Source: Ruminiclostridium cellobioparum subsp. termitidis CT1112 (GTDB taxonomy: Bacteria; Bacillota; Clostridia; Acetivibrionales; DSM-1351). From it: a stretch of DNA of 64,000 nucleotides. The notes under the pieces were generated by a model that saw only the letters and a program-made list of their open reading frames with translations, searched no databases and was not told where the DNA came from. Positions 1 through 8,547 of this stretch are shown one piece after another. Location: the NCBI RefSeq assembly GCF_000350485.1, contig NZ_AORV01000017.1, forward strand, positions 46,425 to 110,424, read 5' to 3'. Within the stretch, counting starts at the first letter, position 1. The number at the start of each line of letters is the position of its first letter. Both the position numbers and the translations under genes were made by a program.

Positions 1-1030
1 TTGCAATAATACTGTCATCTCCGCCGCGGTACGGATAATCCCAGTTATGTATCATTGCTCCGACATATCCGGCTTTCATCTGGTTGTCTATATTCTTGTC
101 TCCGGCAGGATACAAGGGGAAATCCTTCCAGATCAAACCTGCATTGTACCATTCGTTGAGCTTCTTGATTCCGTTCTTATAGCCCGGAGCCAATAAGTGT
201 CTGTCGTCAAAACCGTTAATATAATAATCCTTATCTGAGTTTACAAAGCTGTCAGGGATATAGGATGTTATTAAATGATCAGCATTCCAGCCTACATCTA
301 CGCTGAGGAGGAAAGGAATTATCTTGTCGGCGTTAGCTCCGAGTAATGTTTTAGCATTGCTCTGGAAGGCCTTCAGCATTGCTTCAAACTCTTCAATAGT
401 TGTCGGCTCTTTTATGTTCAGTTTGTTCAGCCAATCTTCACGAACAAAAGTGTTGATACGTTTGTTCTGGAAAAGCATGGACTCAATAGCCCAAATTGTT
501 CCCTTGTCAGGGTCCTTATCCCAGGTCATGTTCTCTTCACCAACCAGAGAGTACAGGTCGGGGAGTAATTGCTTATTGCTTTCGAGAAGCGGTGCCAGGT
601 CAAGTATACCGCCCATGTTTGCATAGGTCTGTACAGTTGGATAACTGTAGGTAAGGCAAACATCAGGTGCATTGTTGGCAGCAAGGAGATTGTTCATCTG
701 TTCCTGCTCGGTCCAACGGGGTACCGGAATAAATTTAACTTCAACGTTATAGTCGCGAAGCATTCCTTCTTTAATCCAATTGGTATAGAAGTTATCTTCT
801 GCCTTTGTTCCACCATCTACAGCACGGTCAAATACTTCAACAGTGATGGATTTCTTTTCCGCAAATCTTCCAGGCAGGCCTTCAGCACCTGCCGCCGAGC
901 CGTCTGCGGTACTGCTCACAGCCGCTGATGAACCGGCGGTTGATGTAGCTGTGGAATCACTGGAACCGCAGGCTGCCAAACTGGTAATCACAAGAAGGCA
1001 GGCCAATAAAACTAAAAGTACTCTTTTCAT
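1..1030 (-). CDS. ABC transporter sugar-binding lipoprotein, C-terminus missing (LplA/LipO type)
   Basis: Extracellular solute-binding lipoprotein for a carbohydrate ABC importer. The start is an ATG at 1030 with an AGGAGG-type site just upstream. The N-terminus has Lys-Arg, a hydrophobic stretch and a lipobox ending LAAC-G, so it should be lipid-anchored outside the membrane, followed by the usual Ser/Ala/Thr-rich linker. The mature part has the large size and character of the LplA family (monosaccharide oligomer binding, about 500-550 residues). The reading frame runs off the window at base 1, so about a third of the protein is absent. It is third in an operon after two permeases (1988-2914, 1084-1953). 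Family call is firm; the ligand is unknown. Confidence 0.88.
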   Translation of the reverse strand, partial: MKRVLLVLLACLLVITSLAACGSSDSTATSTAGSSAAVSSTADGSAAGAEGLPGRFAEKKSITVEVFDRAVDGGTKAEDNFYTNWIKEGMLRDYNVEVKFIPVPRWTEQEQMNNLLAANNAPDVCLTYSYPTVQTYANMGGILDLAPLLESNKQLLPDLYSLVGEENMTWDKDPDKGTIWAIESMLFQNKRINTFVREDWLNKLNIKEPTTIEEFEAMLKAFQSNAKTLLGANADKIIPFLLSVDVGWNADHLITSYIPDSFVNSDKDYYINGFDDRHLLAPGYKNGIKKLNEWYNAGLIWKDFPLYPAGDKNIDNQMKAGYVGAMIHNWDYPYRGGDDSIIA

Positions 1031-1057
1031 ATAAAATCCTCCTTTAATTTATCATAA

Positions 1058-1076
1058 TTAGACATATTATGTCTAA
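1058..1076. promoter_or_regulatory. 19-bp perfect palindrome between permease and binding-protein genes
   Basis: TTAGACATATTATGTCTAA is a perfect dyad (9 bp arms, one central base) lying 28 bp upstream of the binding-protein start and just after the permease stop. As RNA it forms a small intercistronic hairpin; such structures next to binding-protein genes often raise their mRNA stability. It could instead be an operator. No T-run follows. Confidence 0.45.
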
Positions 1077-1083
1077 ATACAAA

Positions 1084-1953
1084 CTAACCCTTTACTGCTC
1101 CTATGGTCACACCGGTGATAAAATACCTTTGAAGCCATGGATATACCAGCAGGATGGGTACTGTGGCAAATATGACCGTCGCCGCTTTAATGCCGTCCGA
1201 GAGACCCGGGTTGGCAAAGCCCTCCTGAGCTGAAACCTCGATATTGTTAATGCTATTGATGATGTTGTACAGCAGAAGCTGAATCGGATAATATTTTCTG
1301 TTACCCATATATATCAGTGCATCTGAAAAACCATTCCAGCGTCCCACCGCATAGAAAAGTGAGAGAGTTGCTATTACCGAGGTAGACAGAGGCAAATAGA
1401 TGCTGACAAGGGTGCGTATGGGCCCTGCACCGTCTATCTCTGCAGATTCGCGCAGGCTGTCGGGTATCCCATACAGGAAGCTGCGCATTATGATCATATT
1501 GAATACACTCAGACAGCTTGGAATTATTAACACCAGAGGCTTGTTAATGAGATCCAGATCCTTCATCAGCAGATAGTTCGGTATTGTACCTGCATTAAAA
1601 TACATGGTAAAGATAATCAAGGTGTTGATTACTTTCCGTCCTTTGAGCTTGTCATAAGTGAGCGGGTAGGCACATATGGTTGTCATAACCATGGATACCA
1701 CCGTACAAATAAATGTTAATATTGCAGTCCAGCCAAGTGACCAGACGTATTTGCTGTCGTTGAACACCAATTTATAGGCATTGGTATTGAAGCCTTTCGG
1801 CCATAGTGTGACCTCTCCTTTGATCAAGGCTTCCGATGCACTGAGAGAACGCGCCGCAATGTTAACCAGCGGTAAAAGACAAACTAAAATAACCAGGAAG
1901 CATATGAAAGCTATTATCCAGTCACCTAATTTGGTACTTCTTGATTTAATCAT
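1084..1953 (-). CDS. ABC transporter permease, LplC/YtcP type
   Basis: Inner-membrane permease of the carbohydrate ABC importer, 289 residues, about six transmembrane helices. The cytoplasmic EAA loop is visible as ESAEIDGAGPIRTLVSIYLP (residues about 170-190), the contact with the ATPase. The first segment WIIAFICFLVILVCLLPLV and the closing VTIGAVKG are typical of the YtcP/LplC branch. ATG start at 1953 with an AGGAGG site. Operon with the permease at 1988-2914 (34 bp gap) and the binding protein at 1-1030. No ATPase gene is present, as usual for this family, which shares an MsmK-type ATPase encoded elsewhere. Confidence 0.92.
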   Translation of the reverse strand: MIKSRSTKLGDWIIAFICFLVILVCLLPLVNIAARSLSASEALIKGEVTLWPKGFNTNAYKLVFNDSKYVWSLGWTAILTFICTVVSMVMTTICAYPLTYDKLKGRKVINTLIIFTMYFNAGTIPNYLLMKDLDLINKPLVLIIPSCLSVFNMIIMRSFLYGIPDSLRESAEIDGAGPIRTLVSIYLPLSTSVIATLSLFYAVGRWNGFSDALIYMGNRKYYPIQLLLYNIINSINNIEVSAQEGFANPGLSDGIKAATVIFATVPILLVYPWLQRYFITGVTIGAVKG

Positions 1954-1987
1954 TCTGTATATCCTCCTTCAAATATTATGCTATACC

Positions 1988-2914
1988 TTACCAAATACCG
2001 CGTTCACCGAATTTCTTGGCAAGTGAGTTCGCCCCGATGAGGAAAATAACACAGACTACAGACTGAAACAGTCCCACCGCAGTAGTTAAAGAGAATTGAA
2101 GGCCACGGATACCGTTAGTATATACGAAAGTTGAGATAACATTGGATACGTTGTCAACCAGAGCATTTCTTAAAGCATATGGTCTATCAAACTCACTGCC
2201 CAGAATACGTCCCAGATTCATAATAAGCAGAACGATGATAGTAGGACGCAGGCCCGGCAGTGTTACATACCACATTTTTTTGAAGCGTCCCGCTCCGTCG
2301 ATTGAAGCAGCCTCATACAGTTCGGGATTGATTCCCGTAAGTGCGGCCAGGTATATGATGGAGTTCCAGCCCACACTTTGCCATACTCCCAGCAATATGT
2401 AAGTCGCTACCCAATACTTCGGATCATTGAGGAAGGGAATGGATTCAACCCCCAGATGATTCAGCATGATATTCAGAAGACCCGTACTTGGTGCAAATAA
2501 CTGCAATGCCATACCCGAGATGATGATCCATGAAAGAAAGTGAGGCATGTATGCAACAGTTTGGGTAACCCGTTTGAACTTTGCAAAGGTCAGCTCGTTG
2601 AGCAGCAATGCCAGTATAATGGGAGCCGGAAATCCAATCACCAGATCCAGCAGGTTGAGTAAAATCGTATTGCGCAATGCAAAAATGAAGTCCCTGTTTG
2701 CAAAGGCCTTTATAAAGTACTCGAAACCATGGTTGCCCGCCCAGGGCATTTCCCAGGGACTCTGCACTATACTGTATTTCTTGAATGCTATCTGGATGTA
2801 AGTCATCGGTACATAACGGAACACAAGAAAATATACGATAGGCACGACAAGCAGAAGATATAGTGTCCAGTAACGTTTTAAATAGTTTTTGAGTTTTTGT
2901 GTATTTCCAGACAA
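1988..2914 (-). CDS. ABC transporter permease, LplB/YteP type
   Basis: First permease of the polysaccharide-type ABC importer, 308 residues. It has the family N-terminus YWTLYLLLVVPIVYFLVFRY followed by PMTYIQIAFKKY, and the EAA loop YEAASIDGAGRFKKMWYVTLP near residues 205-225. The start is a TTG at 2914 preceded by AAGGGGTG; no better ATG is close. It heads the three-gene operon, so the promoter should lie in the 2915-3657 gap shared with the divergent repressor gene. Substrate is probably an oligosaccharide that the GH2 enzyme at 4852-8001 helps degrade; this is inferred from neighbourhood. Confidence 0.9.
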   Translation of the reverse strand: MSGNTQKLKNYLKRYWTLYLLLVVPIVYFLVFRYVPMTYIQIAFKKYSIVQSPWEMPWAGNHGFEYFIKAFANRDFIFALRNTILLNLLDLVIGFPAPIILALLLNELTFAKFKRVTQTVAYMPHFLSWIIISGMALQLFAPSTGLLNIMLNHLGVESIPFLNDPKYWVATYILLGVWQSVGWNSIIYLAALTGINPELYEAASIDGAGRFKKMWYVTLPGLRPTIIVLLIMNLGRILGSEFDRPYALRNALVDNVSNVISTFVYTNGIRGLQFSLTTAVGLFQSVVCVIFLIGANSLAKKFGERGIW

Positions 2915-3542
2915 AGGTGCACCCCTTTTCTTTATTTTTTAATTAACAGAGAGTGGAAACTTGTACTCCCGGAGGCCGGTTGTACAAATAAGCTTCATAA
3001 AATAATACATAAAAATATTGCATAAAATTTCTTCTATTTTCCTGCTGCAAGATAGCAATAATAATCATAAACCTGAGCATCTTTTGCAAATTTATGGTTT
3101 TGCCCCTGCGCAATTGCACATATCAGCACAAAACTTTCTTCAAGCGATTTAACACCCCCAGAGATAGCTTACAATTAGTCACCTATATTCAGATAATAAC
3201 AATTTCGTGTAATAAATAATATGCTTATATTGTCATTTGACTTGCAAAAGTTGCTATGTTGTTATATTGATAATTTTTGAAGATGTTTTGGCTTTTATTT
3301 GACAGCCCTTTTCATATTTAATAAGTTTTTAATACAAAATCATAAGCGTGTTCGTTTCTATTCTCAAACCCGTACCACAATATGGCACAGGTTTTTTAAA
3401 ACAATTCACATTTTGCCATATTATTTTTACTTGTCAATACAACTATTTGTAAATCAAATATCCTATAATTTGCGGTCATTGGCCATTTTAACTGGCATCC
3501 CTCTCCGACATTCTCTTTACTTGCACTTCAACAAAACTATTA

Positions 3543-3556
3543 GTTGTAATTACAAC
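3543..3556. promoter_or_regulatory. AraR-like operator palindrome
   Basis: GTTGTAATTACAAC is a perfect 14-bp dyad. Its core TTGTA..TACAA matches the core of the Bacillus AraR box (TTGTAC-TACAA type). It sits 10 bp before the proposed -35 of the repressor gene, which has an AraR-like architecture, so autoregulation is likely. Confidence 0.5.
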
Positions 3557-3566
3557 AATATAGTAC

Positions 3567-3596
3567 TTGTATTTATAATAAATGATACTTTATAAT
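3567..3596 (+). promoter_or_regulatory. Promoter of the AraR-type repressor gene
   Basis: TTGTAT at 3567-3572 and TATAAT at 3591-3596 are separated by 18 bp and lie about 60 bp before the ATG at 3658. Fits a housekeeping sigma factor. The palindrome at 3543-3556 is immediately upstream. Confidence 0.5.
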
Positions 3597-3657
3597 AGAA
3601 ATATTAAATTAACTTGTTGTGCTATTTGAAAATTACAGGAATAAAAGGGAGGAACCT

Positions 3658-4752
3658 ATGATTTACACCCCCAAGTATATGGAAATTGTTGAGTGGACAG
3701 TTGAACAGATTTCCACCGAAGCATTCAAGCCAAATGATAAATTTCTGTCCGAGACCGAGCTTGGAGAAAAGTTCGGCTTTTCCCGTCAAACCGTGCGCCG
3801 GGCACTGGAGGTATTGGAGCAGCGTGGTTATATCTCCCGGATCCAGGGCAGCGGTACCTACGTCTCCTCCCGCAAACCTAACCCGCCTTCCCTTGATAGG
3901 GAACGTACCATGACGGTTGGCATAATTTCTACATATCTGGACAATTATATTTTTCCAAGTATCGTGCGCGGCATAGAAGGTGTTCTCTCCTCCTGCGGCT
4001 ATGCCGTCCAGTTGGCATCTACCAACAACTCTGTGGAAACCGAGGCCAGGGCTCTGCAGCTTATGGCTGAAAGGCGTGTTGACGGCCTGATCATCGTTCC
4101 CACAAGGAGTGCCTTGCCCTGTGCAAATCTTGATTTGTACAATTCTCTAATACAAGCGGGAACGCCTATGGTTTTTATTGATTCGTTCTACTCCGAGCTG
4201 TCCATTCCATATGTAAGCCTGGATGATGTTATGGCGGGATATTCAGCGGCAAAGCACCTTATAAGTATGGGGCACCGCAATATTTCGGGCATATTCTCAC
4301 ACATCAACAGGCAGGGGCACCTGCGCTACCTGGGCTATGTCAGGGCACTGAAGGAGCATGGCATTCCGATCCGGGAGGACCGGATTTTCTGGTATTCAAA
4401 GGAGAGTGTACAGCAGCTGCTGCACGGGAGCCGATTTCTGGATCAGCTGGCCGGGTGCACCGCAGCTCTGTGTTTTAACGACCATATGGCCTTAAGGCTT
4501 ATTGACTATCTGCGTCAAAACGGCAGAAATATCCCCGAAGATCTCTCTGTGGTGGGAATCGATAATTCGGAGCCGGCCAAGATCGCCTCACTCACCAGCA
4601 TTAACCATCCTTCGGAGGAATTGGGCCAGGCTGCCGCAAAACTTCTATTGTCTTTAATTAACGGATCGGAGGGAAAGAACGTCCTGTTCTCGCCGCAGCT
4701 GCAAATACGCGGTTCCGTCCGGCAATTGGAGAAAGAAAATGTGACTGAATAA
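3658..4752 (+). CDS. GntR-LacI hybrid transcriptional repressor (AraR family)
   Basis: DNA-binding carbohydrate repressor of 364 residues. Residues about 5-70 form a GntR winged helix-turn-helix (LSETELGEKFGFSRQTVRRA, then the wing RIQGSGTYV). From about residue 80 it switches to a LacI/GalR periplasmic-binding-like effector domain (TVGIISTYLDNYIFPSIVRG, later PEDLSVVGIDNSEPA). This exact combination defines AraR. I chose ATG 3658 because GGGAGG precedes it; an in-frame GTG at 3619 has no such site. It is divergent from the ABC operon and upstream of the GH2 gene, so both are likely targets. The stop TAA is the first base of the repeated leader element that follows. Confidence 0.88.
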   Translation: MIYTPKYMEIVEWTVEQISTEAFKPNDKFLSETELGEKFGFSRQTVRRALEVLEQRGYISRIQGSGTYVSSRKPNPPSLDRERTMTVGIISTYLDNYIFPSIVRGIEGVLSSCGYAVQLASTNNSVETEARALQLMAERRVDGLIIVPTRSALPCANLDLYNSLIQAGTPMVFIDSFYSELSIPYVSLDDVMAGYSAAKHLISMGHRNISGIFSHINRQGHLRYLGYVRALKEHGIPIREDRIFWYSKESVQQLLHGSRFLDQLAGCTAALCFNDHMALRLIDYLRQNGRNIPEDLSVVGIDNSEPAKIASLTSINHPSEELGQAAAKLLLSLINGSEGKNVLFSPQLQIRGSVRQLEKENVTE

Positions 4753-4851
4753 CATTGTTCGCCTTATAGCGGATGAGGGAGTGAAAGGATTTCATTACAT
4801 TTTGTAGCCGCAATGCGGCTCAAAGCCATAATATGGCTCATGGAGGTTAAC
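4753..4851 (+). repeat. Hairpin/ribosome-site leader element, copy L1
   Basis: Fills the whole gap between araR-like stop and the GH2 start. It contains TTCGCCTTATAGCGGATGAG, then GATTTCATTACA, then two tandem mini-hairpins (AGCCGC-aat-GCGGCT and AAGCCAT-aat-ATGGCT), then TCATGGAGGTTAAC and the ATG. The same blocks in the same order occur on the minus strand at 60763-60849 and 60958-61059 in the Tad operon. Unlike those copies it lacks the TAACCTCC block at its 5' end. The in-frame ATG inside ATGGAGGTTAAC invites a wrong upstream start call. Confidence 0.8.
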
Positions 4852-7800
4852 ATGAAATTATTTAATGATGGCTGGATGTTTGCCAAAGGCCAGCCCAAAA
4901 ACTTCATACCCGTGGAAATACCCCACGATTGGTTGATTTATGATGTAAACAATTTGTATGAAAACGGTCTGGGCTGGTACAGGCGTGAATTCGACACCAG
5001 CTTTCTCCAGGACGGGCAGAGACTGTTCCTCCGTTTTGACGGTGTCTATATGGACATCACGCTGTTTGTAAACGACCGGCAGGTGGGGGAATGGAAGTAC
5101 GGCTATACCGCCTTTGAATACGATATAACCGATTTCTTACGTTCAGAAGGAAATAATACAATTCTGCTGAAGGTGGACTATAAGTCCCCCAATTCCCGTT
5201 GGTACACAGGTGCCGGCATATACAGGGATGTGTTTTTAAAGGTTAAAAATGCCAGCCATTTTGTTTCGGACGGTATATATATTACTACCGGCAAACGGGA
5301 TAACCAATGGTTTTTCGAGGCTGATGCCGAGGTGGAAACCTGCGGCAGGCCATATGAGGTCAGGCACACTTTGCTGGATGCAGGAGACGATATCCTGCCA
5401 TGGGACATTGATAATCCGCAGCTGTATACCTTGCGCTCCGAATTACTGGTGGACGGCGTTATCACCGATGTGGAGCATACCCGTTTCGGCTTCCGCACCA
5501 TTGACTATACAAGCGATAAGGGCTTTTTCCTCAACGGGAGGCCTGTTAAGTTTAAAGGTGTATGCCTGCATCACGATCTGGGTTCGCTGGGATCGGCGGT
5601 GCACCCGGATGCCATACGCAGGCAGCTGACTCTGCTTCGCAGCATGGGTGTGAATGCGCTGCGTACCGCGCACAATCCTCCTGCCAAAGTATTTATGGAT
5701 ATTGCCGATGAAATGGGCTTTCTGGTCATGTCGGAAATTCTGGACATGTGGAAACAACCCAAGAATACCTATGATTATGCAAGGTTCTTTGATGGCTGGA
5801 TTGAAAAAGATGTGGCATCCTGGATACGCCGGGACAGAAATCATCCTTCGATCATCCTGTGGAGCATCGGCAATGAGATTCACGATACCCATCTGGATGC
5901 CCGGGCCGGAGCCGAAACCATGAACCGCCTGATTGAGCTTGTAAGGAAGCACGACCACAAGGGGCATGCGCCTGTGACTCTTTGCTCCAATTATATGCCC
6001 TGGGAGAATACCCAGAAATGCGCCGATATAATTAAACTCATCGGTTACAACTACGGTGAGACGCTTTATGATAATCATCACACACAACATCCCGATTGGA
6101 TCATCTATGGCAGCGAAACCTGCTCCACCGTGCAAAGCCGTGGAGTTTATCACTTCCCGCTCAACAAGTCCATTTTAGCCGACGATGACCTGCAGTGTTC
6201 GGCTCTGGGCAACAGTTCAACCAGTTGGGGAGCCAGAAGCGTTGAAGCCTGTGTAAAATTTGACCTGGATACGCCGTATTCACTGGGGCATTTCGTATGG
6301 GTAGGACAGGACCATCTCGGCGAGCCCACTCCATATCACACAAAGAACTCTTACCTTGGACACATTGACACGGCAGGTTTCCCCAAAGATTCCTATTATT
6401 TGTTCCAGGCAGCCTGGACCGACTATAGGAAAGCGCCCATGGTACATCTCCTCCCCTATTGGGATTTTTCACCGGGGCAAATCATAGATGTACAGGTTTA
6501 CTCAAATGCACCGGAGATCGAGCTGTTTTTCAACAATGCAAGTCTGGGTGCGGTAACCCTCAAAGACCGTTTTTCAGCCAGCTGGCAAATGGCTTACCAG
6601 CCCGGAACCTTGCGGGCGGTGGCCTATGATGAACAGGGCAATGTAATTGCAGAAGAGTGCAGAAGCTCCTTTGGTGACGCGGAAAGTCTTCAAATCCAGC
6701 GTGAAAGGTTTGGAGAGCTTGAATTTATAACCATTACGGCTGCAGACAGGAACGGTAACTGTGTGGAGAATGCCAACTGCAGGGTCCGCATCTCGGTAAA
6801 GGGAGGGGAACTTCTGACCCTGGACAACGGCGACTCCACAGATTACGACCAATACCGCACGGACAGCAGGCGGTTGTTTAACGGTAGGCTTCTAGCTGTC
6901 GTGAAGTGTGAAAATGACGACCCGCCTCACATATCTGCGGCAATGAATGACAATGATATTCCCATACGGAAAATCGAACTGTCGGTACATGACTACACTG
7001 TTACCGCACGGATTTTCCCTGAGAATGCAACATACGGCGACCTGTACTGGCGGTTGACCGATGTGGGTGGTATAGACAGTCCTCTGGCCACCCTCAAGGC
7101 TGCCGGGGACGGCAAAAGCGCAACAGTAATTCCAAAGGGCGACGGCAGGGTCTATGTACGCTGCGCTGCCAGAAACGGGCGCGGACATGTGACAATAATA
7201 TCACAGCAGGTGATCAATATTACAGGTATGGGTAAAGCGTTCCTGGATCCTTACGGCTTTGTGTCGGCAGGGCTATGCAACTGCAGCAATGCCGAACTCA
7301 CCAACGGCAACGAGCGTGGTATTGCAACCCTGCGCAGCGGTGAAAGTCACGTGGGCTTCAAAGATGTGGACTTTGGAGATTACGGCTCGGATGAAATCAC
7401 CTTGCCGTTATTTCCTCTTGGAAAAGAGCCGTTTACTTTCGAAATTTGGGAAGGGATGCCTTCCGAAGGCGGTGAATTGCTTTATACGGCAGCCTACGAC
7501 AAGGGTTCTGTCTGGAACACCTACCAGGAAGTGACTTATAAGCTTCCCAGGCGTTTGCGAGGCGTAACCACCCTGTGTTTGGTATTCAGGGAAAAGGTCC
7601 ATATCAAGGGCTTTTCCTTTAAAAAGTACATAAAAGCTTTTCAAAAACTTTCTGCCGCGGAATACGATACTATTTACGGGGATTCTTTCAGGGTCAATGC
7701 CGGTACGGTTGAGAATATCGGAAACAATGTTTCCATCATATATGAAAATATGGACTTTGGTGATACCGGCGCAAGCAGTGTCGCCCTGAGCTGGAGATCG

Positions 7801-8001
7801 GAATTACCAAGCAATTCCATTCAAATTGTATTTACCGGTGAAGAAGAAAAATTTCAAAAAGTGATATTTGCGGATGGTTCCGAGGATTACACAAGCGCAG
7901 TATTTCCACTGGGAGATACGGTTACCGGTAAAAAGACGGTATCCCTGATTTTCCTTCCCGGCAACAGCATCGACCTTGCCTGGCTGCAGTTCCACAGGTA
8001 G
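4852..8001 (+). CDS. GH2-family glycoside hydrolase (beta-galactosidase-like) with C-terminal accessory domains
   Basis: Predicted intracellular glycosidase of 1049 residues, no signal peptide. N-terminal sugar-binding jelly roll (HDWLIYD...GWYRREF), a short Ig-like domain, then a TIM barrel with the GH2 acid/base glutamate in WSIGNEIHD and the nucleophile in YGSETCS. After it come a DUF4982-like segment, an Ig-like domain and two CBM6-like beta-sandwich regions (about 800-920 and 930-1049), each with a GFKDVDFGDYG / YENMDFGDTG motif. The stretch between the jelly roll and WDIDNPQLYTL looks some 30-40 residues shorter than usual, so domain 2 may be trimmed. Start at ATG 4852 directly after GGAGGTTAAC; the upstream in-frame ATG at 4813 lies in the leader repeat. 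Substrate specificity (galactoside, glucuronide, other) cannot be told. Confidence 0.88.
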   Translation: MKLFNDGWMFAKGQPKNFIPVEIPHDWLIYDVNNLYENGLGWYRREFDTSFLQDGQRLFLRFDGVYMDITLFVNDRQVGEWKYGYTAFEYDITDFLRSEGNNTILLKVDYKSPNSRWYTGAGIYRDVFLKVKNASHFVSDGIYITTGKRDNQWFFEADAEVETCGRPYEVRHTLLDAGDDILPWDIDNPQLYTLRSELLVDGVITDVEHTRFGFRTIDYTSDKGFFLNGRPVKFKGVCLHHDLGSLGSAVHPDAIRRQLTLLRSMGVNALRTAHNPPAKVFMDIADEMGFLVMSEILDMWKQPKNTYDYARFFDGWIEKDVASWIRRDRNHPSIILWSIGNEIHDTHLDARAGAETMNRLIELVRKHDHKGHAPVTLCSNYMPWENTQKCADIIKLIGYNYGETLYDNHHTQHPDWIIYGSETCSTVQSRGVYHFPLNKSILADDDLQCSALGNSSTSWGARSVEACVKFDLDTPYSLGHFVWVGQDHLGEPTPYHTKNSYLGHIDTAGFPKDSYYLFQAAWTDYRKAPMVHLLPYWDFSPGQIIDVQVYSNAPEIELFFNNASLGAVTLKDRFSASWQMAYQPGTLRAVAYDEQGNVIAEECRSSFGDAESLQIQRERFGELEFITITAADRNGNCVENANCRVRISVKGGELLTLDNGDSTDYDQYRTDSRRLFNGRLLAVVKCENDDPPHISAAMNDNDIPIRKIELSVHDYTVTARIFPENATYGDLYWRLTDVGGIDSPLATLKAAGDGKSATVIPKGDGRVYVRCAARNGRGHVTIISQQVINITGMGKAFLDPYGFVSAGLCNCSNAELTNGNERGIATLRSGESHVGFKDVDFGDYGSDEITLPLFPLGKEPFTFEIWEGMPSEGGELLYTAAYDKGSVWNTYQEVTYKLPRRLRGVTTLCLVFREKVHIKGFSFKKYIKAFQKLSAAEYDTIYGDSFRVNAGTVENIGNNVSIIYENMDFGDTGASSVALSWRSELPSNSIQIVFTGEEEKFQKVIFADGSEDYTSAVFPLGDTVTGKKTVSLIFLPGNSIDLAWLQFHR

Positions 8002-8042
8002 GCTGAATTCTAAAGCACCCTGATTATCAGGCTTTTAACAGC

Positions 8043-8088
8043 AGTATTCCCGGAGGGCAACTAAACAAACCCGCCGGGAATACTTTTC
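8043..8088 (+). terminator. Rho-independent terminator after the GH2 gene
   Basis: Arms 8043-8057 and 8070-8084 pair over 15 bp with one mismatch (AGTATTCCCGGAGGG against AGTATTCCCGGCGGG when inverted), loop 12 nt, followed by TTTTC. The convergent rbsD-like gene ends at 8123, so it may act on both strands, though the T-run favours plus. Confidence 0.8.
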
Positions 8089-8122
8089 AAAAGCGTATGT
8101 GTTATAAACAAAGTTTATCTAT

Positions 8123-8536
8123 TTATGCAACGCCCACAGTGATCAGTATATTGGCAAACACCCTCTTTTCACCTGTTGAAACTGCTATTTTAACATTATC
8201 CTGTTTGCATGCTTCATAAAATTCATACCGGTCAAGCTTTCCCGGTACTACATCCCCGGTAAGGATACTCCTGAACTCACCGAATATCTCCGGTTCCTCT
8301 CCCGACCCGGGAACCATTACCTCTGCGGCTTCAATGGCAAGAGTTTTATCAATGACCTCCAAAACCTGAGTCACAGTAGGAACACCATGTGTCAATCCAA
8401 GATATACCTTTTTGGTATTCCCTCCCGTGTTTGATTCCAAAGGATAGTTTCCGTCGGCTATCAAAATTTTATCCCCATGCCCGCATGCTGCCAGAAGTCC
8501 TGCCAGCCCGGGATTTATACAAGCTGTTTTAAGCAT
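8123..8536 (-). CDS. RbsD/FucU-family sugar mutarotase/pyranase
   Basis: 137-residue protein of the RbsD/FucU fold, which interconverts pyranose forms of sugars such as ribose or fucose to feed kinases. Family marks: NPGLAGLLAACGHGDKILIADGNYP near the N-terminus (His and Asp active-site region) and the closing VFANILITVGVA. Full length for the family. It is the last gene of the IclR-controlled operon, 11 bp after the SIS isomerase gene and with a PfkB kinase just before, which supports handling of a free sugar released by earlier steps. Which sugar is unknown; the context is not that of classical ribose uptake. Confidence 0.85.
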   Translation of the reverse strand: MLKTACINPGLAGLLAACGHGDKILIADGNYPLESNTGGNTKKVYLGLTHGVPTVTQVLEVIDKTLAIEAAEVMVPGSGEEPEIFGEFRSILTGDVVPGKLDRYEFYEACKQDNVKIAVSTGEKRVFANILITVGVA

Positions 8537-8547
8537 AGTCCGCTCCT

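Larger units (their letters stand above)
2915..3657. other. Divergent regulatory intergenic region (743 bp), no gene seen
   Basis: Very AT-rich region between the divergently transcribed permease gene and the AraR-type repressor. I see no convincing gene; the open frames here lack ribosome sites and have no recognisable product. It holds a 14-bp palindrome and a promoter near 3543-3596 for the repressor. The promoter of the permease operon must also be here but I could not place it. Confidence 0.6.

Noticed and set aside
2980..2987. TTGTACAA before the ABC operon as a second AraR site
   Set aside because: Only 8 bp; lacks the spacing and flanks of an AraR box.
5443..6153. 236-codon minus-strand frame inside the GH2 gene
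   Set aside because: Opposite strand of an intact catalytic domain; no ribosome site and no recognisable product.
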